A stretch of 64,000 nt of DNA from Hymenobacter sp. APR13. GTDB lineage: Bacteria > Bacteroidota > Bacteroidia > Cytophagales > Hymenobacteraceae. The notes beneath the pieces are model-generated. The model was not told the origin of the DNA. It saw only the letters and a program-made list of their open reading frames with translations, and did not search any database. Made by a program: the position numbers and the translations under genes. The stretch is from positions 3,715,001-3,779,000 of the forward strand of contig NZ_CP006587.1 in the NCBI RefSeq assembly GCF_000737515.1, written 5' to 3'. This document shows, one piece after another, positions 8,936-17,176 of this stretch; position 1 is the stretch's first letter, and every line of letters begins with the position of its first letter.

Positions 8936-9385
8936 CTACAGCAACTGGGCCGCGTGGTTTTTGGTGTCGACTTTGGTGATGACCTTCTCGATGCGGCCGT
9001 CGGCGTCGATCAGGAAGGTGTAGCGCATGGTGCCCATGTACTTGCGGCCGTACATGGATTTCTCCTGCCACACGCCGTAGGCTTCCACCAGCTTTTTGTC
9101 TTCATCCACGAGCAGCGGAAACGGCAGCTCGTACTTATCGGCGAACTTCTTGTGCGACTTCTCGCTGTCGATGCTCACGCCCAGCACCTGAATGCCGGCG
9201 GCCTGCAGGCTCTGGTAGTTGTCGCGCAGGTCGCAGGCCTGGGCGGTGCAGCCGCTGGTGTCGTCTTTGGGGTAGAAGTAGAGGGCCACTTTGCGGCCGG
9301 CATAGTCCTGCAGGCGGTGCAGGGTGCCGTGCTGGTCGGGCGCTTCAAAAGCGGGGGCGGCGTCGCCGATCTGGGGAATGGGCAT
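8936..9385 (-). CDS. bcp: Thioredoxin-dependent peroxiredoxin, BCP/PrxQ type
   Basis: A 149-residue peroxiredoxin that reduces hydrogen peroxide and organic hydroperoxides with thioredoxin as electron donor. The peroxidatic cysteine is C46 in DDTSGCTAQACDLRD, and C51, five residues on, is the resolving cysteine typical of the BCP/PrxQ class. The preceding YFYPKDDTSGCT segment and the C-terminal half match the family across its normal length (about 150). The start at 9385 (MPIPQIGDAAP) is preferred, because a TATATTTG promoter element lies just upstream and the longer frame would start before it. It has its own promoter and terminator, so it is probably monocistronic. Confidence 0.9.
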   Translation of the reverse strand: MPIPQIGDAAPAFEAPDQHGTLHRLQDYAGRKVALYFYPKDDTSGCTAQACDLRDNYQSLQAAGIQVLGVSIDSEKSHKKFADKYELPFPLLVDEDKKLVEAYGVWQEKSMYGRKYMGTMRYTFLIDADGRIEKVITKVDTKNHAAQLL

Positions 9386-9402
9386 AAGGCTGGGATTTGC
9401 GG

Positions 9403-9410
9403 CAAATATA
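9403..9410 (-). promoter_or_regulatory. Candidate -7 element, peroxiredoxin gene
   Basis: The minus strand reads TATATTTG (TAnnTTTG), 18 bases before the ATG at 9385. This implies a very short leader. Confidence 0.5.
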
Positions 9411-9435
9411 GCGCGCCGCCGCGTGCCGGGCACGG

Positions 9436-10020
9436 TTACGGCTTGCCGGCAATGGGCTGAGGCGTGAACAGGATGCGGTCCACATCAAAACCCAGCTCGT
9501 GGGCCCGGGCCAGATACTGGTCGCGCAGGTTGCGCTCCATGTGCGGCGTGCGGCTCAGCAGCCACAGGTTGGTGCGGTCGGGGCCGCCGGCCACCAGGGC
9601 GTGGCGGTAGTCGGAGTGGTCGAGGGCAATGATCCAGTAGTCGCCTTCAAACGGCCAGAAGAAGCTCACTTTCAGCTTGGCGTTGGTGGCGGCATCCACC
9701 ACGCGGGCCGTACCCGTCACGGTTTCCACGGGGCCGTTCAGGCCGTCTTTGTGGCAGGTGTTGCGCACGGTTACTTTGCCGTCGGGCCGCAGCATGTACT
9801 CGGCCGTCACGTGCTGGCAGCCTTTCTCGAAGCGCGTCGGGAGCCGGGCCACCTCGTACCAGAGGCCCATGTACTTGTGCAGATCCACGTGGGCCACGGT
9901 GGGCAGGGGCGGGTGCAGCTTGCGGCGGGCGAAGGCGTAGGCGGCCACGCCGGTAGCTACGGCCGCAGCCACGGAGGCCAGCAGCACCGGCTTGCGGCGC
10001 TTGAGCAGGTTGTTGGACAT
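9436..10020 (-). CDS. Lipocalin family protein, Blc-like
   Basis: A 194-residue protein with an N-terminal membrane anchor or uncleaved signal (about residues 10-32, KPVLLASVAAAVATGVAAYAF). The lipocalin first-strand motif follows: KYMGLWYEVARLPTRFEKGC, containing the GxW signature. The rest (VTAEYMLRPDGKVTVRNTC..., GDYWIIALDHSDYRHALVAGG) is the usual bacterial lipocalin pattern. Bacterial lipocalins bind lipids or other hydrophobic ligands at the envelope. Unlike E. coli Blc there is no lipobox cysteine, so it is probably anchored by the N-terminal helix. It is 50 bases from the peroxiredoxin gene on the same strand. Confidence 0.85.
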   Translation of the reverse strand: MSNNLLKRRKPVLLASVAAAVATGVAAYAFARRKLHPPLPTVAHVDLHKYMGLWYEVARLPTRFEKGCQHVTAEYMLRPDGKVTVRNTCHKDGLNGPVETVTGTARVVDAATNAKLKVSFFWPFEGDYWIIALDHSDYRHALVAGGPDRTNLWLLSRTPHMERNLRDQYLARAHELGFDVDRILFTPQPIAGKP

Positions 10021-10070
10021 GAGGGTAGGGGAAAGGTTACTGGAATATACGAACCCGTACGCGGCCGACG

Positions 10071-12083
10071 CTACAGCACCACGTTCAGCACCTTCTCGTT
10101 GCCAGCCTGGTCGGTGAGGCGGAGCGTGGCTGGGCCGCGCAGGGCCGGGCCCAGCGTATCGGAGCGCTCCGAGAACAGGGTGCTGTTTTTGTGCTCGAAG
10201 CGCAGCAGGTGGAACTGCCCGTTCACTTCCAGCCGGTAGCTGGCCAGCCCCGACAGGTCGTCGCCGACCTTAAACACCACGCCGCCGGCACCTTTGCTGA
10301 GCAGGCGGCCCGAAGGCGGAATGGTGTCGGTGAGCAGGCGGAAGCGGCCGAAGGTTTTGATGGGGGCCGACACGGTGGTGTTGTCGGCGGCCCACTTGCC
10401 GCCCACGTAGCCTTTGCCGCCGTTGGGCGCTATGCTGTAGATGGCGGTGCGGCGCGGGTCCGTTACGGGCGTTTCGGGCCGGAGCGTGAGGCGCAGGGTT
10501 TCGTAGAGCGGCGTGCGGGGCAGGTGCACCGTCCAGAGGCCGGCGGCGTAGCTGGTTTGCACATACAGCGTGTCGAACAGCGTTTTGGGCGTGAAGCCCA
10601 GCTGCAGGTGGCTGGTGGAGAAGGCGAAGTCCCGGCCCGACGGAATGCTGCCCTGCCGGTCGAAGCGACGCGTGACGCCCTGGAAGCTGAGCGAGTCAGG
10701 CAGGCCGGCGCGCAGGTCGTAGAGGTAGGTGTTTTCGCTCTGCACGGTGTAGCTGGGGCGCAACGTGAGGCGGCGGTTGCCTTTGTAGAGCGTCAGCGGC
10801 CCGCCTACAGAAGCCGTGTCGGGGTCGGCGGCCGTGGCCACCAGCAGGTTGCGGCTGATGTCGTAGCGCAGGGTGGGCTTTTTCACCAGCGCCGAGCGGG
10901 TTTTGTAGTACACCGGCTGCTCGCCGCGCAGCACGAAGCGCAGCGGCGTGCGGTTGCCGTAGGAGTCGGCCAGCATGATTTCCACGGCGTAGAGCTTGCC
11001 GGCTTCCACGCGCAGCTTGCCCTTGGCGGGGCCGGTTTTGTACATGCTCAGGTCGTTGCCGTCGTCTACGAACAAGCGCTCCAGCTGCCGGCCCTGGGTG
11101 GCGCGCCACTCATAGTCCACGTGCCGGTTGATCTGGCGCGAGCCTTCCGGAAACGGAATATCGTCCACGACGTGCGAGTAGAGCGGTTGGCCGTTCACGC
11201 GCACGTCCACGCGCTGCAGGCCGTTCTTGTTCCACACGCCGTCGAACCTATCGAAGCCTTGCACCAGCAGCCCCACCTGCCCGAAGGCGGCAATGGTATC
11301 GGCCCACACGTAGCCGCCGCCGTTGGGCAGCATCGGCGCTTTCGGCACGAATATGCTCTTGCCGAAGCGGCCCTGCACGCGGGCCTCAATGCCCAGGGCC
11401 TCCACGGCAAACGCCTGCAGCTGCGGCGCCACGTGGTCCTGGATTTCGGCGAAGCCCCCAAACTGCAGCGGATTGAGCTGGTGGTCGTCGGCGGTGCGCA
11501 CTTCCCAGTGCAGGTGCGGGCCCGCCGAGCCGCCCGTGTTGCCCGACAGTGCCACCACCTCACCGCGCTTCACCGGAAACTGGCCCTTGTCAAAGAACAG
11601 CTCCAGCTCGTAAGTCTGCTTCTCGTACTGGCGGCGCAGCAGCTCGGCGGCCACCGGCCCCTTGAAGTGGTTGAGGTGGCCGTACACCGTCGTCAGGCCG
11701 TTGGGGTGTGTGATGTAGAGCACGTTGCCGTAGCCGTAGCTGCTTTGCTTCATGCGCGAGATGTAGCCGTCGGCGGCGGCGTACACCGGCAAATCCACGC
11801 GGCCGTCGGTCTTGATGTCGAGGCCACCGTGGAAGTGGTTGGGGCGCAGCTCGCCCATGCTGCCGGCCAAGTAGTTCTGTACGCCGGGCTTAATAGGAAA
11901 CAGAAAGTAGCCGGCCGGCACGCTGGGGCGCCGGGCGTCGGCGGGAGCCGCCGCGGCAGGTTTCGGGCCCGACGAGTCAGGCGCCTGCCCTTCGCAGGAC
12001 GTGGGCGGCCAGGTGAGCAGCAGCGGCAGCGCCGCCAGACTCAGCAGCCGGCGCGAAAAGCCGATAAACAATGTATTGGGCAT
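10071..12083 (-). CDS. M23-family peptidoglycan endopeptidase with long C-terminal region
   Basis: A 670-residue exported protein. A signal peptide covers about residues 1-30 and may have a lipobox-like cysteine at 30 (LTWPPTSC). The M23 LytM-type metallopeptidase domain spans about residues 60-200. Zinc ligands are visible in HFHGGLDI (H85, D89) and GPHLHWEV (H190, H192), so the site looks intact. About 460 further residues, predicted beta-rich, follow and are not recognised; similar long M23 proteins are common in Bacteroidota. Cell-wall hydrolysis or remodelling in the periplasm is likely. It stands between the lipocalin gene and a repeat-bearing intergenic region. Confidence 0.82.
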   Translation of the reverse strand: MPNTLFIGFSRRLLSLAALPLLLTWPPTSCEGQAPDSSGPKPAAAAPADARRPSVPAGYFLFPIKPGVQNYLAGSMGELRPNHFHGGLDIKTDGRVDLPVYAAADGYISRMKQSSYGYGNVLYITHPNGLTTVYGHLNHFKGPVAAELLRRQYEKQTYELELFFDKGQFPVKRGEVVALSGNTGGSAGPHLHWEVRTADDHQLNPLQFGGFAEIQDHVAPQLQAFAVEALGIEARVQGRFGKSIFVPKAPMLPNGGGYVWADTIAAFGQVGLLVQGFDRFDGVWNKNGLQRVDVRVNGQPLYSHVVDDIPFPEGSRQINRHVDYEWRATQGRQLERLFVDDGNDLSMYKTGPAKGKLRVEAGKLYAVEIMLADSYGNRTPLRFVLRGEQPVYYKTRSALVKKPTLRYDISRNLLVATAADPDTASVGGPLTLYKGNRRLTLRPSYTVQSENTYLYDLRAGLPDSLSFQGVTRRFDRQGSIPSGRDFAFSTSHLQLGFTPKTLFDTLYVQTSYAAGLWTVHLPRTPLYETLRLTLRPETPVTDPRRTAIYSIAPNGGKGYVGGKWAADNTTVSAPIKTFGRFRLLTDTIPPSGRLLSKGAGGVVFKVGDDLSGLASYRLEVNGQFHLLRFEHKNSTLFSERSDTLGPALRGPATLRLTDQAGNEKVLNVVL

Positions 12084-12109
12084 TCAAAAAGGAAATGTAG
12101 GCGGCAGTC

Positions 12110-12241
12110 TGTGGCACGGACTTCAGTCCGTAGCCTACTATACGGGCACAATACCGGAGCGCAGCCCGTGGGCCACAATTCTTAACACCAAACGCCGAGT
12201 AGCGTGGTTGCTGCGAGCTACGGACTACAGTCCGTGCTACA
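12110..12241. repeat. Inverted pair of 25-bp palindromic repeats
   Basis: The arms at 12110-12134 and 12217-12241 are inverted copies of one another, with about three mismatches. Each arm is itself palindromic around ACGGACT...AGTCCGT. They fill the gap between the FAH-family gene and the M23 peptidase gene. This looks like a dispersed intergenic repeat that could form RNA stem-loops. Confidence 0.7.
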
Positions 12242-12245
12242 GGGG

Positions 12246-12860
12246 CTATTTCACGGCCAGGTTCAGCAGCTGCTGGTCTTCGATATAGCCCGTGAGCTGG
12301 TCGCCGGGTTGCACCGGGCCTACGCCGCTGGGCGTGCCCGTGAAGATCAAGTCGCCCATTTTCAGGGTTATGAACTGGGAGATGTAGCTGATGATTTTGT
12401 TGAAATCGTGCAGCATCAGGCCGGAGTTGCCCTGCTGGCGCACCTGCCCGTTCACTTCCAGCCGGAAGTTGATGTTCTTCAGGTCCGGGAAGTCGGCCAC
12501 GGGTTTGAACTCCTGCGAAATCGGAGCCGAGCCGTCGAAGCCTTTGGCCAGCTCCCAAGGCAGGCCCTTGCTTTTGAGCTTGCTCTGCAGGTCGCGGGCC
12601 GTGAAATCGATGCCCAGGCCGATGGCGTCGAAGTAAGTGGGCGCAAACTTCTCCTCGATGTTCTTGCCGTTTTTGCAGATGCGCAGCACCAGCTCTATTT
12701 CGTGGTGAATGTCCTGCGAGAAATCGGGCACGAAGAACGGCTGGTTGCGCTGCAGCAGCGCTGTGTCAGGCTTGGCGAAGATGACGGGGGCGTCGGGCGT
12801 TTCGTTCTGGAGTTCGGCAATGTGCTCGGCGTAGTTGCGGCCAATGCAAAGGATTTTCAT
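12246..12860 (-). CDS. Fumarylacetoacetate hydrolase (FAH) family protein
   Basis: A 204-residue FAH-fold protein, the short form typical of YcgM/FAHD1-like acylpyruvases and oxaloacetate decarboxylases. Visible features are the N-terminal KILCIGRNYAEH, the metal-binding region HHEIELVLRI with its glutamates, and the C-terminal LITLKMGDLIFTGTPSGVGPV. The reaction is probably C-C bond hydrolysis or decarboxylation of a small 2-oxo acid with Mg2+; the substrate is not determined. The ATG at 12860 is chosen because FAH similarity begins there, and the longer frame adds an unrelated arginine- and proline-rich stretch. It is probably transcribed alone. Confidence 0.85.
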   Translation of the reverse strand: MKILCIGRNYAEHIAELQNETPDAPVIFAKPDTALLQRNQPFFVPDFSQDIHHEIELVLRICKNGKNIEEKFAPTYFDAIGLGIDFTARDLQSKLKSKGLPWELAKGFDGSAPISQEFKPVADFPDLKNINFRLEVNGQVRQQGNSGLMLHDFNKIISYISQFITLKMGDLIFTGTPSGVGPVQPGDQLTGYIEDQQLLNLAVK

Positions 12861-13149
12861 AGCGTAGATAAGCAGGGGGAGAGGAAATGATGCCGGCCAC
12901 TGGTGGCGGCCGGAGCGCAGAAACAGGGGATACGTACAGGCGGGCGCTGCTGCCTGGCGGCCGCCCAAAAGTCAAAACTACCGCTAATTCGTAGCGGCAG
13001 AACGAAGAAACGGCAAAAAACGGGTACGCCGCCGCCCAATCAGGGTGAAATAAACATTTTTGTTGCCCGGCAACGTATAGAAGCCTCGGGCCGACTCTGC
13101 CAGCAGGCCGGGCCCGCGCCCTCTCTCATTCCCCAAGCCTCTCCTTCCC

Positions 13150-13944
13150 ATGCTTAGAAAACTCGCCCTCGCCAGCTGCCTGTTAGTTACTGCCGCCTGC
13201 TCCACGGTGCCCATCACGGGCCGCCGCCAGCTCAGCCTCGTTTCCGATACGGAAATGAACCAGATGGCCGCCACCGAATACCAGAAGGTGCTGGCCTCCA
13301 GTCAAGTGGTCAGCAGCGGCGAGCAGGCCGCTATGGTGAAGCGCGTGGGCCAGCGCATTCAGCAGGCCGTAGACTCCTACTTCCGCCAGCAGAACGCCCA
13401 AGCCCAGCTGGAGGGCTACGCCTGGGAGTTCAACCTGATCAATGATAAGCAGGAAAACGCCTGGTGCATGCCCGGCGGCAAGGTGGCCGTGTACACCGGC
13501 ATCCTGCCCATCACGCAGGACGAAAACGGTCTGGCCGTGGTCATGGGCCACGAAATTGCCCACGCCGTGGCCAAGCACAGCTCGGAGCGCATGAGCCAGC
13601 AGATGGCGGCGCAGGGTTTGGGCGGCGTGCTGTCGGCCTCGGCCGGTCAGAACCCTACGGCCACCCAGAACGTGTTTCTGCAGGTGGTAGGGGCCGGCTC
13701 GCAGCTGGGCCTGCTCAAATATGGCCGCAGCCAGGAGTCGGAAGCCGACCGCCTGGGCCTTATCTTTATGGCCATGGCCGGCTACAACCCCGATGGGGCC
13801 GTGCAGTTCTGGCAGCGCATGGACGCCCGCGACGGCCAGGCCTCGCCGCCTGAGTTTCTCTCCACCCACCCCTCCAACGGCACGCGTATCGCCGACATTC
13901 AGCGCGACCTGCCCGAGGCCCGCAAGTACTATACCGCGCGTTAA
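13150..13944 (+). CDS. M48-family metalloprotease lipoprotein
   Basis: A 264-residue lipoprotein. The signal peptide ends in LVTAAC, with the lipidated cysteine at residue 17. The M48 catalytic zinc site is HEIAH (H134, E135, H138) inside VMGHEIAHAVAKHSSERM. The third ligand lies in QESEADRLGLIFM. This is the soluble Oma1/LoiP-like group of M48 peptidases, which act in envelope protein quality control. The C-terminal EFLSTHPSNGTRIADIQ is also typical of the family. A second, less similar M48 protein is at 52267-53163. It is followed 24 bases later by a small lipoprotein gene, so an operon is likely. Confidence 0.88.
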   Translation: MLRKLALASCLLVTAACSTVPITGRRQLSLVSDTEMNQMAATEYQKVLASSQVVSSGEQAAMVKRVGQRIQQAVDSYFRQQNAQAQLEGYAWEFNLINDKQENAWCMPGGKVAVYTGILPITQDENGLAVVMGHEIAHAVAKHSSERMSQQMAAQGLGGVLSASAGQNPTATQNVFLQVVGAGSQLGLLKYGRSQESEADRLGLIFMAMAGYNPDGAVQFWQRMDARDGQASPPEFLSTHPSNGTRIADIQRDLPEARKYYTAR

Positions 13945-13968
13945 TTTCTTCGCTTTATTCAGCATCCT

Positions 13969-14541
13969 ATGATAGACTCCTCCCGGCCATTCTGGCGCCT
14001 GCTGCTGGCCGCAGGCCTGCTCACTGCTTCCTTGCCTGCCTGCGAAACTACTAAGCGTGGCTTTCCGGAGATGAGCTCGCCCGACGGCGAAACCAGCGAG
14101 GCCAGCCGCCGCCGCCGCGAACCAACCAGCAAGCTGGTGGCTTCCGTCGGCGACCGGGGCCTGATTAAGTATGAGGTGCCCCGCGAACAGCTGGCTTTGG
14201 CCTTCAGCCGGCAGTTCGGCGACGGCACCAGCATCGACAAAACCATGGTGCGCAAGGTGCAGGGCAAGCCCAAAGACCCGGCCATGTACTACCTGGTGGG
14301 CCTGGGGCTGCGCAACGGCATGTTCCGCGGCATGGCCCTGCCCCTGAACCTGACCACCGACAACGACCTGTACCTGAGCACCAGTGCCTCGCGCTACATC
14401 ATCAACGGCGTGGGCTGCACGTTCTGCTTCTTCAATTTCGAGAACAACGACATTGTGGGCACGAGCTGTGAGGAAAACACCGGAGGCAGCAGCTGCGACC
14501 TGCGCGTCGAGGAAACCAACACCCTGCTTCTCAACCGCTAG
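13969..14541 (+). CDS. Lipoprotein of unknown function
   Basis: A 190-residue protein with a lipoprotein signal: a hydrophobic stretch ending LLTASLPAC, putting the lipidated cysteine near residue 24. The mature part is not recognised. It has a charged segment (EASRRRREPTSKLV) and a C-terminal region with several cysteines (NGVGCTFCFFNFENN, VGTSCEENTGGSSCDL), which could form disulfides in the periplasm. It is 24 bases downstream of the M48 lipoprotein gene and two bases upstream of a tiny ORF, so the three are probably one transcript ending at the hairpin at 14678. Confidence 0.65.
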   Translation: MIDSSRPFWRLLLAAGLLTASLPACETTKRGFPEMSSPDGETSEASRRRREPTSKLVASVGDRGLIKYEVPREQLALAFSRQFGDGTSIDKTMVRKVQGKPKDPAMYYLVGLGLRNGMFRGMALPLNLTTDNDLYLSTSASRYIINGVGCTFCFFNFENNDIVGTSCEENTGGSSCDLRVEETNTLLLNR

Positions 14542-14543
14542 CC

Positions 14544-14672
14544 ATGCTGAGCCGCAAATGGATGCTGCGCCTGGCCCTCACCGGCCTGGCCCTACTGGTC
14601 ACCACCGACCGCCGCCGCCGGCCAGCTGCCACTCCGCCCGCGCCGCCGGAGCCGGATACGAAATCGGAATAA
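14544..14672 (+). CDS. Possible 42-residue membrane or secreted peptide
   Basis: An ATG two bases after the upstream stop codon opens 42 codons: a basic start, a hydrophobic core (LRLALTGLALLV), then an RRRR cluster and a proline-rich tail. It ends five bases before a strong terminator. The tight spacing suggests it is translated, but a short GC-rich frame can arise by chance and no homolog is recognised. Confidence 0.35.
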   Translation: MLSRKWMLRLALTGLALLVTTDRRRRPAATPPAPPEPDTKSE

Positions 14673-14677
14673 ACCGC

Positions 14678-14708
14678 AAAGGCCCGCCTCACAAGGCGGG
14701 CCTTTTTT
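14678..14708 (+). terminator. Intrinsic terminator of the M48-lipoprotein operon
   Basis: AAAGGCCCGCC-TCACAA-GGCGGGCCTTTTTT is a perfect hairpin with a T-run. It closes the plus-strand genes 13150-14672 and may also serve the minus-strand hydrolase gene ending at 14730. Confidence 0.88.
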
Positions 14709-14729
14709 GTGGCCGGAAATCTGGCTAGG

Positions 14730-15452
14730 CTAGCGGCGCTGGTCTTCCGTCTGCTCCACGAAGCGTGCAATGCGGCTCGTCAGCAAATCCGGGTTCACCT
14801 TGTCCAGCGGGTGCGGGGTGTTGAAGATGATTTCGAAGGTGGCGCGGGGCATGAAGTCGGCGAAGTGGCGGGAGGCATCCACGCCGGCCGTTTTGTCCAG
14901 CTCGCCCACCAGCACCTGCACCGGCACTTCCAGCCCCGACAGGTTCTGGGGCGTGAGCAGCGGCACGTCGCCGAGGCCGCGCATGAGGCCGGCCGTGGCG
15001 GCCAGCAGCGCCGGCAGGGGCGTGGGGGCGTGCTGCTGCTCCAGCTGCGCGGCAAACTGCGGAATCTTCTCCCGCATCTTCTCTGCGTCCAGAAACCGGG
15101 TTTCCAGCGCGGCCGTGGCCGGCGACCAGTCGAGCTTGGTGCCCAACGTGGTGATGCTGCGAAACCGGTGCGGGGCCGCCACCGCCGCCGCCAGCGCCGC
15201 GTAGCCGCCCATGCTGTAGCCAAACACGTGCGCCGACTCCCAGCCCTGCGCATCCAGAAACTGCGTCACCTGCGCCGCAAAATGGCGCATGGAAAACACG
15301 TCCGTTTCCAGCGGCTGGCCGCCGTGCCCGTCGAAGCTAAAGGTGCGTACCGTGTATTGGGCGGCCAGCTCGCGGGCCAAAGGGCGCAGCTGCTTTTCGC
15401 AGGCCAGCGCGCCGTGCAGCAGCAGAACCGGGTGTTTGAGTGGAGCCTGCAT
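14730..15452 (-). CDS. Alpha/beta-fold hydrolase
   Basis: A 240-residue alpha/beta hydrolase. The oxyanion-hole motif is LLHGALA (H13, G14). The nucleophile elbow is GYSMGG with S80. The acid is likely in LVGELDKTAGVD and the catalytic histidine in FNTPHPLDKV. Length and motifs match small esterase/MenH-like enzymes, but the substrate is unknown and no menaquinone genes are next to it. The start codon is two bases after the stop of the mpl-like gene, so the two are surely co-transcribed. A role linked to cell-wall recycling is possible but not shown. Confidence 0.8.
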   Translation of the reverse strand: MQAPLKHPVLLLHGALACEKQLRPLARELAAQYTVRTFSFDGHGGQPLETDVFSMRHFAAQVTQFLDAQGWESAHVFGYSMGGYAALAAAVAAPHRFRSITTLGTKLDWSPATAALETRFLDAEKMREKIPQFAAQLEQQHAPTPLPALLAATAGLMRGLGDVPLLTPQNLSGLEVPVQVLVGELDKTAGVDASRHFADFMPRATFEIIFNTPHPLDKVNPDLLTSRIARFVEQTEDQRR

Positions 15453-15454
15453 GG

Positions 15455-16840
15455 TTAGCGGACCACTTTTTCGGCCAGCTCGGCCAAATCCAGCCCGTCG
15501 AACGTGCCCGACGACATCATCAGCAGGTTGGCCTCGTGCCAGTCCTGGGCATGCAGGAAGGCGGCCAGCTCGCCGCTATCCGTGAATACACGCAGGTCGG
15601 GGCGCTGGAAGGCCTGCTGCACGGCTTCCGGCGGCAGGGCCGGCAGGCGCTTGTGCTCCAGCACGTGGGGGTTGAAGTACACCACGGCCACGTCGGGCGC
15701 GTCGAAGGTATGGGCGTACTGCGGCAGGAACGCCGGGTTCAGCGAGCTGAAGGTGTGCAGCTCCAGGCAGGCCACCAGCTTGCGCTTCGGAAACTGCTTT
15801 TTAAAGGAAGTAGCCGTGGCTTTGAGCTTGCTGGGGGCGTGGGCGAAGTCCTTGTACACCACCGAGCCTGCCCCTTCGCGCACCAGCTCCAGCCGCCGCG
15901 CCGCGCCCTTAAACGAGCCCAGCGCCTCGTAAAAATCCTTGCCCTTGATGCCCAGGCACTTGCACACTTCCTTGGCCGCCGAAATGTTGCGCAGGTTGTG
16001 CTCGCCGAACACCTGCACCGGCACTTCCTCGTCCTTCTTATTGAGCAGGTAGGTTTTGCCGTCCCGGATGACGTGCTCGTGCGGGCCGTAGCCCACGTAG
16101 GCCACGTCGGGGCTGCTGGGCACGGTCACGAGCTGCACCTGCTCGTCGTCGCGGTCGTAGATGAGCGTGCCGGCCTTGGGCGTCATGTCAGCGAAGATCT
16201 TGAACTGCTCGCGGTAGATTTCCTCGGTCGGAAACACGTTGATATGGTCCCAGCTAATGCCGGAAATCACGCCGATGTGGTGCTGGTACAGGTGGAACTT
16301 GGGCCGCCGGTCAATCGGCGACGACAAATACTCGTCGCCCTCAATGATGATGATGGGCGCGTCGTCGGTGAGCTGCACCATCAGGTCGAAGCCTTCCAGC
16401 TGGGCCCCCACGGCGTAGTCGAACTTGCGGCCGTGGTAGCGCAGCACGTGCAGAATCAGCGAGGTAATGCTGGTTTTGCCGTGCGAGCCGCCAATCACCA
16501 CCCGCTGCTTGTCTTTGGACGCCTCGTAGATGAACTCCGGAAACGAATACACCCGTAGGCCCAGCTCCTGGGCGCGCAGCAGCTCGGGGTTGTCGGCGCG
16601 GGCGTGCATGCCCACAATCACGGCGTCGAGGTCGGCGGTTACTTTTTCCGGAAACCAGCCCTCGGCGGCGGGCAGCAGCCCAGCGGCAGCCAGCCGGCCT
16701 TTGGCGGGCTCAAATATCTCGTCGTCGGAGCCCGTGACGTGGGCGCCGCTTTTGTGCAGGGCCAGAGCCAGGTTGTGCATGATGCTGCCCCCGATGGCAA
16801 TCAGGTGCAGGCGTTGGAGCGAAGAAGGAGTAGCGGCCAT
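15455..16840 (-). CDS. mpl: Mur ligase, Mpl type (murein tripeptide recycling)
   Basis: A 461-residue Mur ligase. The N-terminal Rossmann-like part is LHLIAIGGSIMHNLALALHKSGAHVTGSDD, the ATP-binding P-loop is GGSHGKTSITS (117-127), and the C-terminal Mur ligase domain follows. IAIGGSIMHNLA, with a methionine where MurC has a glycine-rich variant, is the Mpl pattern. Mpl joins recovered L-Ala-D-Glu-meso-DAP tripeptide to UDP-MurNAc using ATP, in the cytoplasm. Bacteroidota carry MurC separately, so this copy is most likely for recycling. It has a candidate promoter at 16864-16871 and is followed by the hydrolase gene. Confidence 0.82.
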   Translation of the reverse strand: MAATPSSLQRLHLIAIGGSIMHNLALALHKSGAHVTGSDDEIFEPAKGRLAAAGLLPAAEGWFPEKVTADLDAVIVGMHARADNPELLRAQELGLRVYSFPEFIYEASKDKQRVVIGGSHGKTSITSLILHVLRYHGRKFDYAVGAQLEGFDLMVQLTDDAPIIIIEGDEYLSSPIDRRPKFHLYQHHIGVISGISWDHINVFPTEEIYREQFKIFADMTPKAGTLIYDRDDEQVQLVTVPSSPDVAYVGYGPHEHVIRDGKTYLLNKKDEEVPVQVFGEHNLRNISAAKEVCKCLGIKGKDFYEALGSFKGAARRLELVREGAGSVVYKDFAHAPSKLKATATSFKKQFPKRKLVACLELHTFSSLNPAFLPQYAHTFDAPDVAVVYFNPHVLEHKRLPALPPEAVQQAFQRPDLRVFTDSGELAAFLHAQDWHEANLLMMSSGTFDGLDLAELAEKVVR

Positions 16841-16863
16841 TTACAGAATAAGTAAGCAGGCGG

Positions 16864-16871
16864 CAAAGGTA
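16864..16871 (-). promoter_or_regulatory. Candidate -7 element, mpl operon
   Basis: The minus strand reads TACCTTTG (TAnnTTTG), 24 bases before the mpl ATG at 16840. No clear -33 box. Confidence 0.45.
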
Positions 16872-16909
16872 GGGCATGGTGCCTAAGCTTTGGCTTGCGC
16901 CGGCTGGAG

Positions 16910-16984
16910 AGCTGTGAGCCGTAAGCCGCAAGCTTTTTCACCCCGGCCATTTTGCTAGCTGCTTGCAACTTACGGCCTGCAGCT
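16910..16984. repeat. Imperfect inverted repeat between mpl and dnaB
   Basis: The arm 16910-16934 (AGCTGTGAGCCGTAAG...) is an imperfect inverted copy of 16957-16984 (...CTTACGGCCTGCAGCT). It lies between two divergent promoters, in a 336-base gap that holds no gene. Confidence 0.55.
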
Positions 16985-17082
16985 CATCGGCAAAACGGCA
17001 CGAGCGGAAGCGGATGCTACCCCTGCTCATTCTACGCAAAAGAAACCTTTTTGCCCAGCCCTCACTTGTGAAGCCCAGCCGT

Positions 17083-17090
17083 TAGCTTTG
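17083..17090 (+). promoter_or_regulatory. Candidate -7 element, dnaB
   Basis: TAGCTTTG matches TAnnTTTG. A TTG at 17065 is at a plausible -33 distance. The start codon is 87 bases downstream. Confidence 0.45.
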
Positions 17091-17176
17091 TACCCCTTTC
17101 CAGAAAAACGGGCCGCTACGGAAGAAATTCTGGCCAGACCGGCTCAACCTGCTTACCTTGTAGTGCCCCCCTATTG

